Shown here one piece after another: positions 33,615 to 43,110 of a DNA stretch of 64,000 nucleotides. Numbering within the stretch: position 1 is the first letter of the stretch; the number at the start of each line of letters is the position of its first letter. Made by a program: the position numbers and the translations under genes. Origin of the DNA: Ferdinandcohnia salidurans (GTDB lineage: Bacteria > Bacillota > Bacilli > Bacillales > Bacillaceae_L); assembly GCF_042680725.1 (NCBI RefSeq), contig NZ_JBHUEK010000017.1, positions 62,001-126,000 of the forward strand, written 5' to 3'. The notes beneath the pieces are model-generated. The model saw nothing but the letters and a program-made list of their open reading frames with translations. It did no database searches and was not told the origin of the DNA.

Positions 33615-35351
33615 TTGTCTTTAGAAAAATTTGTTGATGCTCTCCCGATCCCTAGTATTCTTAAAGAAAAAGGGAAACGTAATGGCATACCCTACTATGA
33701 AGTAGAGATGAAACAGTTTCAACAACAATTGCATCGAGACTTACCTCCTACCACAGTATGGGGTTACAATGGTATGTTTCCTGGACCTACATTCGAAGTT
33801 CGTAGGAATGAGCCAATTTTAGTCAAGTGGGAAAATAAATTGCCTTTTGAACATCTATTGCCCGTCGACCGAACGCTCCATGGGGCAGAGCCTGATGAAC
33901 CATCTGTAAGAACGGTTGTCCATTTACATGGTGGACGAGTACGACCTGAAAATGATGGATATCCAGAAGCATGGTTTACAAAAGACTTTAAAAATTTTGG
34001 GAGAAAGTTCTTACATGAAGTCTATTACTATCCGAATTGCCAACGTCCAACCACCCTATGGTATCATGACCATGCCATAGGAATTACTCGCTTAAACGTA
34101 TATGCAGGTCTAGCAGGTTTTTATCTTATTCGAGATCATGAAGAGAAGAAATTGAATCTTCCCCGTGGAAAATATGAAATTCCATTAGTCATTCAAGATC
34201 GTTCATTCTATCTTGATAAAAACCATGAACGCTTCGGTGAATTATTCTATCCGTCTCAACCTGGCCAAGAGCCACCACCTCTACCTTCAGAACCAATCGA
34301 TCCAGAGCTGCCTAATCCATCTGTAGTTCCTGAGTTTTTTGGCAACACCATTCTTGTAAATGGAAAAGTATGGCCATATCTTGAAGTCGAACCTCGGAAA
34401 TACAGATTTCGTATCCTAAACGGATCTAATTCACGTTTTTATCGAATGCGGTTAATTTCAGGTCAAAACCATAGTTTTTATCAGATTGGTACAGATGGAG
34501 GATTTCTGGAGCATCGAGTACCTATTTCTGAGTTGATTCTTGCACCAGCAGAACGTGCAGATGTTATTATTGATTTTTCAGCATTTAAGGGACAAAATTT
34601 AATCCTAACAAATGATGCACCTTCTCCGTTCCCTTTCGGTGACGCACCTTCTCCAGACTTAACACAAATCATGCAATTTCGTGTAAAGCAAAAAGCTTAT
34701 AAACCTGATAAAAGTGAAATTCCAGAAAGGCTAAGTTGCTTGGAGAGACTTGATGAAGACGATGCTGTAACTGTTCGAGAGAACCGTTTAGTTGAAAGCG
34801 AGGATGAATTCGACCGTTTGAAACTTTTACTAAATGACATGGATTGGAACGAGTTACCTATAACGGAAACGCCATATAATGGAACGGTAGAAGTTTGGGA
34901 ATTATACAATCTAACCCCTGATACTCATTCGATTCATTTACATCTTGTGCAATTTCAAATCCTTGATCGTCAATCCATTATTGTTGATGCAAATGGTAAT
35001 ATAACGAAGGTTGGCGACCGACGGGATCCAGATCCAAATGAAATGGGCTGGAAAGATACAGTGCGTGCGAATCCAGATGAGGTGACTCGTATCATTGCCC
35101 GTTTTGGACCATTTACTGGAATTTATCCATGGCATTGCCATATCCTTGAACATGAAGACCATGAAATGATGAGACCATACGAAGTTCTTGATAATCCTAA
35201 TTTTAATCCTTTAACGCCCATTCCAGGAGAATGCCCCGATGATTCATTCGCTCAATGCTTTGACTGTAACAGTACTTCTTTCTCCGATAATCGTGGTAAG
35301 CCTGATTGGGATGATGATGATGATGATGACTACGATGACGATGATGATTAA
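33615..35351 (+). CDS. cotA: Spore coat multicopper oxidase (laccase) CotA
   Basis: The 578-aa protein opens with LEKFVDALPIP, like B. subtilis CotA. It carries all copper sites: HLHGG, WYHDH, HSIHLHLV and WHCHILEHEDHEMMRPYE, with the axial Met of the type 1 copper in HEMM. The conserved GKVWPYLEVEPRKYRFR segment is present. CotA oxidises phenolics and pigments in the outer coat. The start is TTG at 33615 after AAGGAGTG. The C-terminus is unusual: a CPDDSFAQCFDCNS cysteine patch and a 15-residue acidic tail (Asp/Tyr only). Confidence 0.95.
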   Translation: MSLEKFVDALPIPSILKEKGKRNGIPYYEVEMKQFQQQLHRDLPPTTVWGYNGMFPGPTFEVRRNEPILVKWENKLPFEHLLPVDRTLHGAEPDEPSVRTVVHLHGGRVRPENDGYPEAWFTKDFKNFGRKFLHEVYYYPNCQRPTTLWYHDHAIGITRLNVYAGLAGFYLIRDHEEKKLNLPRGKYEIPLVIQDRSFYLDKNHERFGELFYPSQPGQEPPPLPSEPIDPELPNPSVVPEFFGNTILVNGKVWPYLEVEPRKYRFRILNGSNSRFYRMRLISGQNHSFYQIGTDGGFLEHRVPISELILAPAERADVIIDFSAFKGQNLILTNDAPSPFPFGDAPSPDLTQIMQFRVKQKAYKPDKSEIPERLSCLERLDEDDAVTVRENRLVESEDEFDRLKLLLNDMDWNELPITETPYNGTVEVWELYNLTPDTHSIHLHLVQFQILDRQSIIVDANGNITKVGDRRDPDPNEMGWKDTVRANPDEVTRIIARFGPFTGIYPWHCHILEHEDHEMMRPYEVLDNPNFNPLTPIPGECPDDSFAQCFDCNSTSFSDNRGKPDWDDDDDDDYDDDDD

Positions 35352-35417
35352 CTTAGACCTATGGACCATTTGAACATCTAATGTGGCATTTATAAAAAAA
35401 CACAAAAATAATGTAAA

Positions 35418-35448
35418 CCTTGAGGATAAATGTTCTCAAGGTTTTTTT
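35418..35448 (+). terminator. Terminator after cotA
   Basis: CCTTGAG/CTCAAGG is followed by TTTTTTT on the + strand. Confidence 0.85.
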
Positions 35449-35603
35449 AATGATATTATTCTTTTTGTATTTTCGACGATTGCACCTCGGACGCAACCGT
35501 TACACCTTATAAAGTACCCTTTCATCGAAGACTGTGAGTTCAATAATATCTTTAATAAATGTATCCGAATCTTTTATAATAAAAGCAAGGAAAGGAGAGT
35601 TAG

Positions 35604-36557
35604 ATGTTATACATATTATTTGCATTCATGGCGATATGGTTATTAACCGCATTTTTTTCATATTATCTGTTCTATTTTTTAACCATTTCCGATTGCTCAG
35701 TAGGGATACTAACGATCTTTTTTTGGAAAATTGTCTGGGTAGGCTTGCATAATCAATACCGATTACGAAAAGATCCTGCCTATCGAAAGAATATGGCCTT
35801 TTACAAAGAAAAGAAACGAAATGAGAAAGCAAAACGTCTACGGAAACTTACTCCATTTCAAAAATGGAAGACAACAACGAAGGAAATACTTTTCACCGTT
35901 TTTTCATGGATTTTGATCCCTTGTATATTTTTAGGTATTCCAGCAGGCGCATTGGCCATTGGAGGGAACTTTTTGCTTGACTTCCCATCCTATCTCTTTG
36001 GAAAAACGGAAACGGCGACCGGCTATGTATCTTATTATGAAGAGGTTTCAGGCAGAAAATCACTTTCTTACACGACAGTAGAAATAGAAAATGAGGACTA
36101 TGTTTTAACCCACCCTGAAACGTTTTATATAGGCGATAAAGTAAAAATACACTATTTGCCACATACAAAAATCATTAGTGATTTCGAAATAGTCGAGGAA
36201 CGGAAAATTCAATCAGATTTATCGGTCACACCAACAGATCCATCAATAAAAGACCATCCAGCAATCGGATCGTGGGAAAATACGAATGATGACGAATATA
36301 TTTCGGTATTACTCTCTGAAACTGGTTTAGCGAACCTCGGAGAGATTGAGGGCGATGAAGGAATTTTTTATACTGGCAGCTGGAAGTATGATGAACAAGA
36401 AATGATCATTACAATGGAAGTGGATGATGCAGAAAATCTATCATGGCAGCCGGTAGACCATCCAGTTAAAATCGATATAAAGGTTCTTTCAGTTACTAAT
36501 GACTCATTGGAAATTGAGTACCATCAAAAGAAAATTCGCTTAAAAAGATTATGGTAG
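35604..36557 (+). CDS. Membrane protein of unknown function with a DUF3592-like loop
   Basis: This 317-aa protein has two N-terminal helices (residues 1-50 and about 85-115). A central extracellular region resembles DUF3592 (ETATGYVSYYEEVSGRKSLSYTTVEIENEDYVL), followed by GDKVKIHYLPHTKI. A beta-rich acidic C-terminal part starts near residue 215 (HPAIGSWENTNDDEYISVLLSETG), lipocalin- or lipid-sensor-like. The segment between helices is strongly basic (KEKKRNEKAKRLRKLT). No function is known. ATG 35604 follows AAAGGAGAG. Confidence 0.6.
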   Translation: MLYILFAFMAIWLLTAFFSYYLFYFLTISDCSVGILTIFFWKIVWVGLHNQYRLRKDPAYRKNMAFYKEKKRNEKAKRLRKLTPFQKWKTTTKEILFTVFSWILIPCIFLGIPAGALAIGGNFLLDFPSYLFGKTETATGYVSYYEEVSGRKSLSYTTVEIENEDYVLTHPETFYIGDKVKIHYLPHTKIISDFEIVEERKIQSDLSVTPTDPSIKDHPAIGSWENTNDDEYISVLLSETGLANLGEIEGDEGIFYTGSWKYDEQEMIITMEVDDAENLSWQPVDHPVKIDIKVLSVTNDSLEIEYHQKKIRLKRLW

Positions 36558-36588
36558 AGTTTAATAATATTTTATAAGACAAAAGTGA

Positions 36589-36634
36589 GGTGCCAGCAGC
36601 AATGGAACATCGATTCAATTGCTACCCTGGCACC
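36589..36634. repeat. Long dispersed palindrome with GGTGCCAG ends
   Basis: GGTGCCAG and CTGGCACC pair, with AGCAAT/ATTGCT as a second short stem inside. It is 31 bp past the stop of the preceding gene. The G/C-rich stem lacks a T-run, so it looks like a mobile or regulatory repeat rather than a simple terminator. Confidence 0.6.
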
Positions 36635-36734
36635 CATTCTACTCTTGTTAGTCCATTAAAATCCTTCGTAGGTTTTAATCTGCGACAAGCAAAAGCAATC
36701 CACCTACTCGAAAATGCCCCTTGTTTGAATTTTT

Positions 36735-37064
36735 CTATGCGATTGGTGTTCCATTTTCCACATGTTCATCCGGCCTTAAAAGAACCACGTCACCTTCTTC
36801 AGGGATTCCTCCAATTACCAGTACCTCTGACTTAAAACCTGCGATTCGTCTCGGAGGAAAATTTACGACTGCAACGACTTGAGTACCTATAAGCTGTTCT
36901 GGTTCATATCTTCGAGTAATTTGGGCTGAAGTTTGTTTCAATCCAATTTCTCCAAAATCAATTTCTAATTTTATTGCAGGTTTTCTAGCCTCTGGAAAAG
37001 GTTCTGCTTTAATAACAGTTCCAATTCGGATATCCAATTTAAAAAAATCCTCTATCGTCGCCAT
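36735..37064 (-). CDS. csaA: tRNA-binding chaperone-like protein CsaA
   Basis: The protein (109 aa from ATG 37064) is a stand-alone OB-fold tRNA-binding domain: FFKLDIRIGTVIKAEPFPEARKPAIKLEIDFG, QTSAQITRRYEPEQLIGTQVVAVVNFPPRRIAGFKSEVLVIGG. It is nearly the same as B. subtilis CsaA along its length. CsaA is a secretion-related chaperone-like protein. The start at 37064 follows GGGGTGTG. The next ORF, a YwqK-type protein, is 25 bp upstream. Confidence 0.92.
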   Translation of the reverse strand: MATIEDFFKLDIRIGTVIKAEPFPEARKPAIKLEIDFGEIGLKQTSAQITRRYEPEQLIGTQVVAVVNFPPRRIAGFKSEVLVIGGIPEEGDVVLLRPDEHVENGTPIA

Positions 37065-37088
37065 GAACACACCCCTAATTTTACTCTT

Positions 37089-37370
37089 TTATTTTTTATT
37101 ACGATTGGTGGTTTTGTATTTTTCACCTTTGCTATCGTAGGTGACCCATTCACCAACTGGTTCACCTTTCTCAAAATACCCTGAACGCTTTATTGTTCCA
37201 TCGGAACGGTACCATTCCCAATAGCCTTCAGGCATATCTTCAATTATTTTCCCCTTTGACCATATTGTTTTTCCGTTTGCATGGTACTTTATTGTGTATC
37301 CATCAATTACTTCCAGTTTCTTTTCCTTGACACCCTTTGGGTGTTTCAAATCACAATCTTCATTTTTCAT
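37089..37370 (-). CDS. YwqK-type MORN-repeat protein
   Basis: This 93-aa protein contains two to three MORN-like repeats: GYTIKYHANGKTIWSKGKIIEDMPEGYWEWYRSDGTIKRSGYFEKGEPVGEWVTYD. The YwqK family is annotated as a toxin-antitoxin antitoxin in some Bacillus loci, but no toxin gene is adjacent here. It may be a small scaffold. It starts at ATG after CGGAGGTAAGTC and likely shares the csaA transcript. Confidence 0.75.
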   Translation of the reverse strand: MKNEDCDLKHPKGVKEKKLEVIDGYTIKYHANGKTIWSKGKIIEDMPEGYWEWYRSDGTIKRSGYFEKGEPVGEWVTYDSKGEKYKTTNRNKK

Positions 37371-37420
37371 GACTTACCTCCGATCATATAAAAGGCTTTT
37401 TTCAAATAAGATTTGTAAAA

Positions 37421-37888
37421 TCATTTAATTAGCAGCCTTTTTCGTTTGTTGTTGATATAAAACAATAGGAAGGACATAACCCCTATTACAAATAATTGCG
37501 TAAAAAAGACATTCAACTCTATCATATCAAAACTAAGTATTACCCATAACATATTGAATAGAACTGACATACCAAATCCTAACAAAAGGATGTAGATTTT
37601 CATTCTTTTATAGTTATCTTTCCCCCATAAAAACTTGATATAAATAAAAGTGAGTATGCCTACAATAAGGACTGGCAGAAACCATTCAGAAGGTTTTAAT
37701 ACAATGGTTTCGTCTGGAATACCTTCGAATATGAGACTACCTAACGATAACAGATGGAAAAGTAAGATATAAAATAATAATAGTAAAATAGCTATAATGT
37801 CACCAAGGAATAAAACAAGATTAATAGCTTTATGTATGATAAAAGCACCTCCTGTATAAGTAACTCTTCGTAAGCACTTGAAATTCAA
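37421..37888 (-). CDS. Small membrane protein with uncertain start
   Basis: The protein has four helices, at about residues 22-48, 67-85, 96-115 and 126-146. The only clear ribosome binding site, AGGAGGTG, lies inside the reading frame. It is followed 7 bp later by ATC (37838-37840) and then ATA (37835-37837); no ATG, GTG or TTG fits. The alternative start is a TTG at 37888 with no good site, giving 155 residues. A non-canonical start or a mutated ATG is possible. I do not recognise the family. Confidence 0.5.
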   Translation of the reverse strand: MNFKCLRRVTYTGGAFIIHKAINLVLFLGDIIAILLLLFYILLFHLLSLGSLIFEGIPDETIVLKPSEWFLPVLIVGILTFIYIKFLWGKDNYKRMKIYILLLGFGMSVLFNMLWVILSFDMIELNVFFTQLFVIGVMSFLLFYINNKRKRLLIK

Positions 37889-37948
37889 TTGAAAAAATAA
37901 ACCTGTGTGGCCTGATTACTACACAAGCGCCCCTGCTTAAGGAAAAAA

Positions 37949-37978
37949 CGTTGCACCATATTATGATGCAACGCTTAA
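37949..37978 (-). terminator. Terminator after the acetyltransferase gene at 38016
   Basis: ACGTTGCA/TGATGCAACG forms a hairpin with the loop CCATATTA, and a TTTTTT run follows on the minus strand. Confidence 0.75.
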
Positions 37979-38015
37979 TTGTATTTTATTGCTATACTAA
38001 CCCTCGAATAATTCC

Positions 38016-38426
38016 CTAATTAAACTTAGCAAATGCAACCAACGATCCATTATCACATGATTGGAAACCATTCTTTTCATAAAAATGTCTGACATCAGGG
38101 GCTTCCTCTGTTAATAAAACTTTTTGACGAACATTTTTATATTTCTTCAGAACCTGCTGCATCAATTGAGTAGCAATTCCTTGATTTTGATAAGCATTTA
38201 ACACAAGAATATCTTGAATGTAAATAATTGTTAATCCATCCCCAATTATACGAATTAACCCAACTAATTCTTCGCCTTCCCAAGCAGATATAACCTCTAA
38301 TGATTGTTCAATTGCCTGTTGAAGAACTTCTAAATCTTGTGTATAAGCATACCATTCTACATCATTATATAACCTTTCTAATTGTTCTCGATTTATATTT
38401 TTACTACTATTAAATTTTATCGCCAT
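38016..38426 (-). CDS. GNAT family N-acetyltransferase
   Basis: This 136-aa protein has ISAWEGEELVGLIRIIGDGLTIIYIQDILVLNAYQNQGIATQLMQQVLKKY, containing the QNQGIA acetyl-CoA loop near residue 86, and FYEKNGFQSCDN. The type is that of small single-domain acetyltransferases; the substrate is unknown. It starts at ATG after GAGGAGGAAAAATGA. It has its own terminator. Confidence 0.85.
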   Translation of the reverse strand: MAIKFNSSKNINREQLERLYNDVEWYAYTQDLEVLQQAIEQSLEVISAWEGEELVGLIRIIGDGLTIIYIQDILVLNAYQNQGIATQLMQQVLKKYKNVRQKVLLTEEAPDVRHFYEKNGFQSCDNGSLVAFAKFN

Positions 38427-38600
38427 TCATTTTTCCTCCTCAAAATAATTTATTTTGAAGAGTTGATCCATAATTTATCCACTGTCTTATGCCTCCCTAT
38501 GGTAATATTCCGTATGTTGTTATAATACTATTTCGACATTACCCACCATAATCCTGCTTACGATTTACGTTGAAACTGTAATTGAAGACCGATCCAGTTC

Positions 38601-38999
38601 CTATTTTGGCGCCACAAGTTCTACTTTTATTCGATCAGGGTCTTCAAAATATACAGCATAATAATTCTCTCCGCCAGCAAAAGGATGCTTTTCAGGATAA
38701 AGGATACTTACCCCTTTTTCTTTTAATTTGTTTGTCATTTCGTCTACGTGTTGACGTGAACTTGCATGAAATGCTAGATGATTAAGACCTACTCGGCAAC
38801 GATGATACGGAATATCTAAAAACCTGTCCTCAGCTTGGACAAAAACAATATATGTCTCATCCATTTTCCAGCTTCGTCCTTTTTCCCACTTTTGATAGGT
38901 TTCATATCCCAATTCCTCAAGAAACCAACCCCAGAAATCTACTGTCCTAATTAGATCTGATACATATATTTCAATATGATGGAGCAACCCCTTTGACAT
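38601..38999 (-). CDS. VOC family protein (glyoxalase-like)
   Basis: This protein (132 aa from ATG 38999) has LLHHIEIYVSDLIRTVDFWGWFLEELGY, RCRVGLNHLAFHASSRQHVDEMTNKLKEKG and NYYAVYFEDPDRIKVELVAPK. The VOC metal-ligand pattern is conserved (His, His, Glu in the KVELV strand). The substrate is unknown. The upstream in-frame ATG at 39038 has no ribosome binding site, whereas AAAGGGGG precedes 38999. Confidence 0.85.
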   Translation of the reverse strand: MSKGLLHHIEIYVSDLIRTVDFWGWFLEELGYETYQKWEKGRSWKMDETYIVFVQAEDRFLDIPYHRCRVGLNHLAFHASSRQHVDEMTNKLKEKGVSILYPEKHPFAGGENYYAVYFEDPDRIKVELVAPK

Positions 39000-39205
39000 G
39001 GAAAAACCCCCTTTATGCTGGACTGCTTCATGAATCAAACAAATCTTATTCGTTATTGGAATTACCTCTTTCTTCTACTAAACCTAGTAATAAGTTATAA
39101 AAGTAGGGCATCAATCCTTCTTGGTTAATGCACCCTTTAAGTGTAAGTATTTATAAACAATATGTATTACCTTCTGTCAGCAAGCTTAATTATAAGTGAA
39201 TATTA

Positions 39206-39826
39206 TTAGTATGCGATACCTACACGTGATTTTATATAATTGTTACTTTCAATCTGCTTATATGTAAATTCTGCTGTATCCGATACGTATATTTTAACTC
39301 CACCTAGCGGCAAAAAATCACGTTCTAAACGATATTCACCTAAACTTTCTCCAACCGGTAAATACGTAGGACAAACAATAGTCCATTCGAGTGTTGATTG
39401 TTTAAGCATATCGTAAACTTTATGATGTTCTTCTGCTGCACGGGTTGATTTACGCTTTGATTCACTTGATTGATAGCGTAATAAATCTGGGGTGGTTCTA
39501 CTTTGTAGGATACCTGCAGTTCCTATAGTAATAATCCGTTGTATACCTTCGTTTTCCATTGCATCGATAATGTGCAGTATACTTTCAGACAAAGTTGTTG
39601 CCCCATCAGTATTTAGCGCACTAATAACTACATCAATCCCGTGCATTGCACGTACAATATCCTCGTTATTTAAAACATTACCTCGAATAATAGTTAATCT
39701 TTCATTATTTATTTGAATCTTCTCTGGAGTACGAACTAATGCAGTAACATGATGTCTGTCATGAAGAGCAAAATTAACTATTTGACTTCCAACTCGTCCA
39801 GTTGCACCTAAAATTAAAATATTCAA
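39206..39826 (-). CDS. NAD(P)-binding oxidoreductase (YwnB-like)
   Basis: This 206-aa protein has the extended SDR/NmrA-type ILGATGRVGSQIVNFAL motif. It matches B. subtilis YwnB along most of its length, including VISALNTDGATTLSES, RIITIGTAGILQSRT and TIVCPTYLPVGE. It is a probable NAD(P)-dependent reductase with unknown substrate. The start is TTG at 39826 after AAAGGAGG. No partner lies nearby. Confidence 0.85.
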   Translation of the reverse strand: MNILILGATGRVGSQIVNFALHDRHHVTALVRTPEKIQINNERLTIIRGNVLNNEDIVRAMHGIDVVISALNTDGATTLSESILHIIDAMENEGIQRIITIGTAGILQSRTTPDLLRYQSSESKRKSTRAAEEHHKVYDMLKQSTLEWTIVCPTYLPVGESLGEYRLERDFLPLGGVKIYVSDTAEFTYKQIESNNYIKSRVGIAY

Positions 39827-39944
39827 AAGTAGAATCCTCCTTTTTACGAATACAAATAGTACACTACACTATAAATGCGATTATTTCTTCTTTGTTAACT
39901 TAGGCAGGATGACTTTCGTTAGCTAAGTAACTTTAACAAAAAAT

Positions 39945-39972
39945 GCGTTTATCCTTTTTGGATCAACGCACT
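39945..39972 (-). terminator. Terminator after the oligoendopeptidase gene
   Basis: GTGCGTTGATCC pairs with GGATAAACGCAT across an A-rich loop, followed by a TTTTTTG run on the minus strand. It is a copy of the dispersed terminator-like family. Confidence 0.75.
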
Positions 39973-39987
39973 TCACGCTTTATTTTA

Positions 39988-41750
39988 TTAAACTAACAAA
40001 TTAATAAAATCATCAACATCTTTAACACATAATTTCATTCCATTTTCCCAAAAATCAACCGAAGTGATATCCTCTTTCAAATGCTTCATCACTAAATCTT
40101 CCGTTGACATACTTCCTGAATCACGTAGTAATTCGATGTACTCCTTTTCAAACCCTTTTCCTTTAGTTTTGAATTTTGCATAAAGACTAAGAGAAAATAA
40201 GTAACCAAACGTATATTGAAAATTATAGAATGGTGATTTTGTAAGATAATAGTGTGGGGTCCAGACCCATGAGTATAAAGAAACATGATCAAGCGAACCC
40301 TCATAAGCGACATCAAAAGCTTCTTGCATAAGTTCATTTAAACGTTTTGATGAAACAATTCCCATTTTACGTTCTTCATAAAAATTCTTTTCAAACAGGA
40401 ACCTAGAATGCATGTTCATGAAATTCATGACGCTTCGCTTTAATTTTTCATCCAGTAAAAACAATTTTTCTTCAGTAGAACCCGCTTTATTTAATGCCGC
40501 ATCTAGTATAATTTGTTCAGAAAATGTAGAAGCCGTTTCAGCGATACTTAATGGATATTGTCTATTCACCCCATCAACATGTTTCATTGCCACATTGTGA
40601 AAAGCATGACCTAATTCATGTGCTAATGTTAATACATTTGTCATTCTCTCTCCAAATGTCATAAAAATTCTTGATTCCCCAGAAAGAGGAAATCCTGCAC
40701 AAAATGCAACAGCTGACTTATTAGGTCGGTCTTCAGCCTCTATCCAACCGTTTTCAAATGCTTGTTGAGTAAAATTCACCATTTCATTTCCAAAATGACT
40801 AAAATGCTCCAATATAAAATCTACGGCTTCTTCGTAATCTATCTTTCGATTTCCCTTTCCAATAGGTGCCCAAAAGTTATAAGACTGCATTTTATTATCG
40901 CCGTTCATTTTTGCTTTTTCTTTTAAATAAGTAATGAAAGTTTTTTTATATTTACTTACCGCTGACCACAATGCGTTTAGGGTTTCCTGTTTCAAACGAT
41001 TCTCCATTAGCGGTTCAACTAAAACATTATCTATGCCTCTGTTTTTATAAACCTGTAATCGAAAACCAGCAATATGATTTATTATTTGTGCGAATTGTTC
41101 TTCTTTATCTTTCCAAATATCTTCTAATGCAAAATGAGCCATTTTACGAATGTGTTCGTCTGGGTGAGAACGTAAATTAATGGTTTGTCCCACAGACAGT
41201 TCTTTGGGTACTTCTTCGATTTGCAACTTAACCTTTATACTTCCTATTAGTGATTGATAAAACTGACCCCAAGCGTGGTAACCATCAACCATCAGGTCTG
41301 AAACTAACTTTTCTTCCTCCTCAGAAAGAAACATTGCTGCTTTTTCACGCAGCTCGGTAAGTACAAACTTATATTTATGTAGATCCTTCGTTTCTAGTAA
41401 GTCCTCCCATACAAGTTCGCTTGTGTTTAAAATGGTATATTGAAATTTTTTGATTGTTGATTCAAAGTCAGCATTTATAAATGATGTCTGCCCTCTTAGT
41501 GTCATAGCAATTTGATCTTTTGGGTTTTGTGCAAGAAGACATGTTATAAAAGAATTCGCTTCAGACAGGTGTATCCGAATATCAGTGATCCGTTTCATAA
41601 CAGATTCGACTCTCGGCGATTCACTAACATCGGATAGGTTTTGACCTTAAACTCTAGTTGTTTTATATGATTATGTAGTTGTGAAGAATTACTACCATCT
41701 AGGAACAATTTATCTAGATTCCATACTTTTGAATACCTTGTTTTCGGCAT
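39988..41750 (-). pseudogene. M3-family oligoendopeptidase, frameshifted near the N-terminus
   Basis: The 536-aa ORF from 41598 contains the M3 zinc motif (LAHELGHAFHN, His-Glu-x-x-His) and is a cytoplasmic oligopeptidase. However, an upstream ATG at 41750 with GGGGGT begins MPKTRYSKVWNLDKLFLDGS, the native N-terminus of this family, in another frame. Frame two resumes at LSDVSESPRVESVMKRITDI, so a one-base indel lies around 41630-41645 (near an AAAA run). The full gene would make about 588 residues. This could be decay or a sequencing error. Confidence 0.85.
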
Positions 41751-41778
41751 TATTTACCCCCAAGATTTAAGCTAGTCA

Positions 41779-42423
41779 CTAGAACTCATTAATAGCAGAA
41801 ATAACACTTTTTAAAATTTCAATCGATTGAATTGGTTCTTTATCAAGTTCTAAAGCGTGATTACCACCCTCAACTACTTTAAGTCTAAGATTTTGATTAT
41901 TTTTCAATTTTTCAAAGCGTTCCTCAATGAAACAACTATCTTTATCACCAATCATACAAAGTCCTTTATTTTCACTGTTAACCATTGCATTAAATACGTC
42001 ATCCCTTTGTAGTAAAGGAGTCAACCATACCGCCTTTGCGTCTTTGGGCATTGAATGATCAAGCAAATAACTCAAAGCGATGGTTCCTACTGATTTCGCC
42101 AATAGATAATAATTACTGTATTTCTTGTTCTTAGTAGCGTTGTCAATCGCTAGTTGTACATCTCTTGCAAAATCCCTTTCATTTAGAGCTGACATTTCTT
42201 CTCTACTAAACTTATAGTTAATATGTAATACGTCAAAACCTTTCGAATAAAATACCCCTGTTGTAAAGTGCAATAATGGAGCTTGTGTTGTGTAACCAGC
42301 CCCTGGTAAGATAATTACTAAACTATTTGTTTCATCATTTTGTTCTATTAATCTATAAGGAATATTTTTAGAATCAACCATTTTATTAGCAGTCACCGTT
42401 GTCACACTCCCTAAGGTTTTCAT
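41779..42423 (-). CDS. Alpha/beta family hydrolase
   Basis: This 214-aa protein has LVIILPGAGYTTQAPLLHF at the N-terminus, YYLLAKSVGTIALSYLL as the nucleophile elbow (AKSVGT, unusual with Lys before Ser), MIGDKDSCF with a catalytic Asp and VEGGNHALELD with His. The substrate is unknown. It lies 24 bp upstream of the next gene region; no strong ribosome binding site is visible before the ATG. It may be the last gene of the pai cluster transcript. Confidence 0.75.
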   Translation of the reverse strand: MKTLGSVTTVTANKMVDSKNIPYRLIEQNDETNSLVIILPGAGYTTQAPLLHFTTGVFYSKGFDVLHINYKFSREEMSALNERDFARDVQLAIDNATKNKKYSNYYLLAKSVGTIALSYLLDHSMPKDAKAVWLTPLLQRDDVFNAMVNSENKGLCMIGDKDSCFIEERFEKLKNNQNLRLKVVEGGNHALELDKEPIQSIEILKSVISAINEF

Positions 42424-42446
42424 TATCTATTCTTACAATATTAGTT

Positions 42447-43052
42447 TTAGAGATTTTTCTTCATAAGAGATGCTATTTGTATTTGATCGTGCTGTGAACT
42501 GTTTTCTAAATGCTTTATTACTAACTCTTGTCGTTCTGTAGGATGATTTTGACTCAATTTCGCTTTTCCTTCAATACTTGCAATGTTAATCCTGAACGCT
42601 ACAATTCCTTTACTCATTCCTTCTATATAACTGGGATCTACACCACTTAGATTGTATGTACTGTCAGGGCTTTCATATTTATTGACCAAGTCATTTAACG
42701 AGTCGATTATTAATTTCTTATCCTCAATAATCTCAAGCTTTCCATATACGTGGATAGATACATAGTTCCAGGTAGGCACTGCCTTCGTTGTTTCGTAACA
42801 AGAAGGTGATATATAGCAATGAGGACCTTGGAAAATCGCAAGTACTTGTTGATTCTCAACATCCATCCATTGTTCGTTCGGACGTGCAAAATGACCATAT
42901 AAAGCATGTTCAGATTTATAAAACATCAATGGAAGATGGGTAGCATAGGGCTCCCCATTATGTTGGGAAACTAAGGTTGCAAAGCTATATTCCTCAATAA
43001 AATCATAGATCACTTCTTCATCATCAATCCTAAAATACTTAGGTATATACAT
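42447..43052 (-). CDS. paiB: FMN-binding negative transcriptional regulator PaiB
   Basis: This 201-aa protein opens MYIPKYFRIDDEEVIYDFIEEYSFATLVSQHNGEPYATHLPLM and has ALYGHFARPNEQW and IFQGPHCYISPSCY, all typical of PaiB. In B. subtilis, PaiB and PaiA reduce degradative enzyme and sporulation gene expression, and PaiB has an FMN-binding split barrel fold. It lies 58 bp downstream of paiA on the same strand. The ATG follows GAAAGGTGG. Confidence 0.92.
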   Translation of the reverse strand: MYIPKYFRIDDEEVIYDFIEEYSFATLVSQHNGEPYATHLPLMFYKSEHALYGHFARPNEQWMDVENQQVLAIFQGPHCYISPSCYETTKAVPTWNYVSIHVYGKLEIIEDKKLIIDSLNDLVNKYESPDSTYNLSGVDPSYIEGMSKGIVAFRINIASIEGKAKLSQNHPTERQELVIKHLENSSQHDQIQIASLMKKNL

Positions 43053-43110
43053 GAAAATCCACCTTTCAAATATGTCCCACCCATTAATTTAAGCCAAGGA
43101 ACACTATCTA

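Noticed and set aside
36590..36835. 81-codon + strand ORF over the palindrome and csaA 3' end
   Set aside because: It overlaps csaA in antisense and depends on the repeat; it has no recognised domain.
37089..37370. Full toxin-antitoxin module around the YwqK-like gene
   Set aside because: The MORN-type protein has no adjacent toxin-like ORF, so only the single protein is reported.
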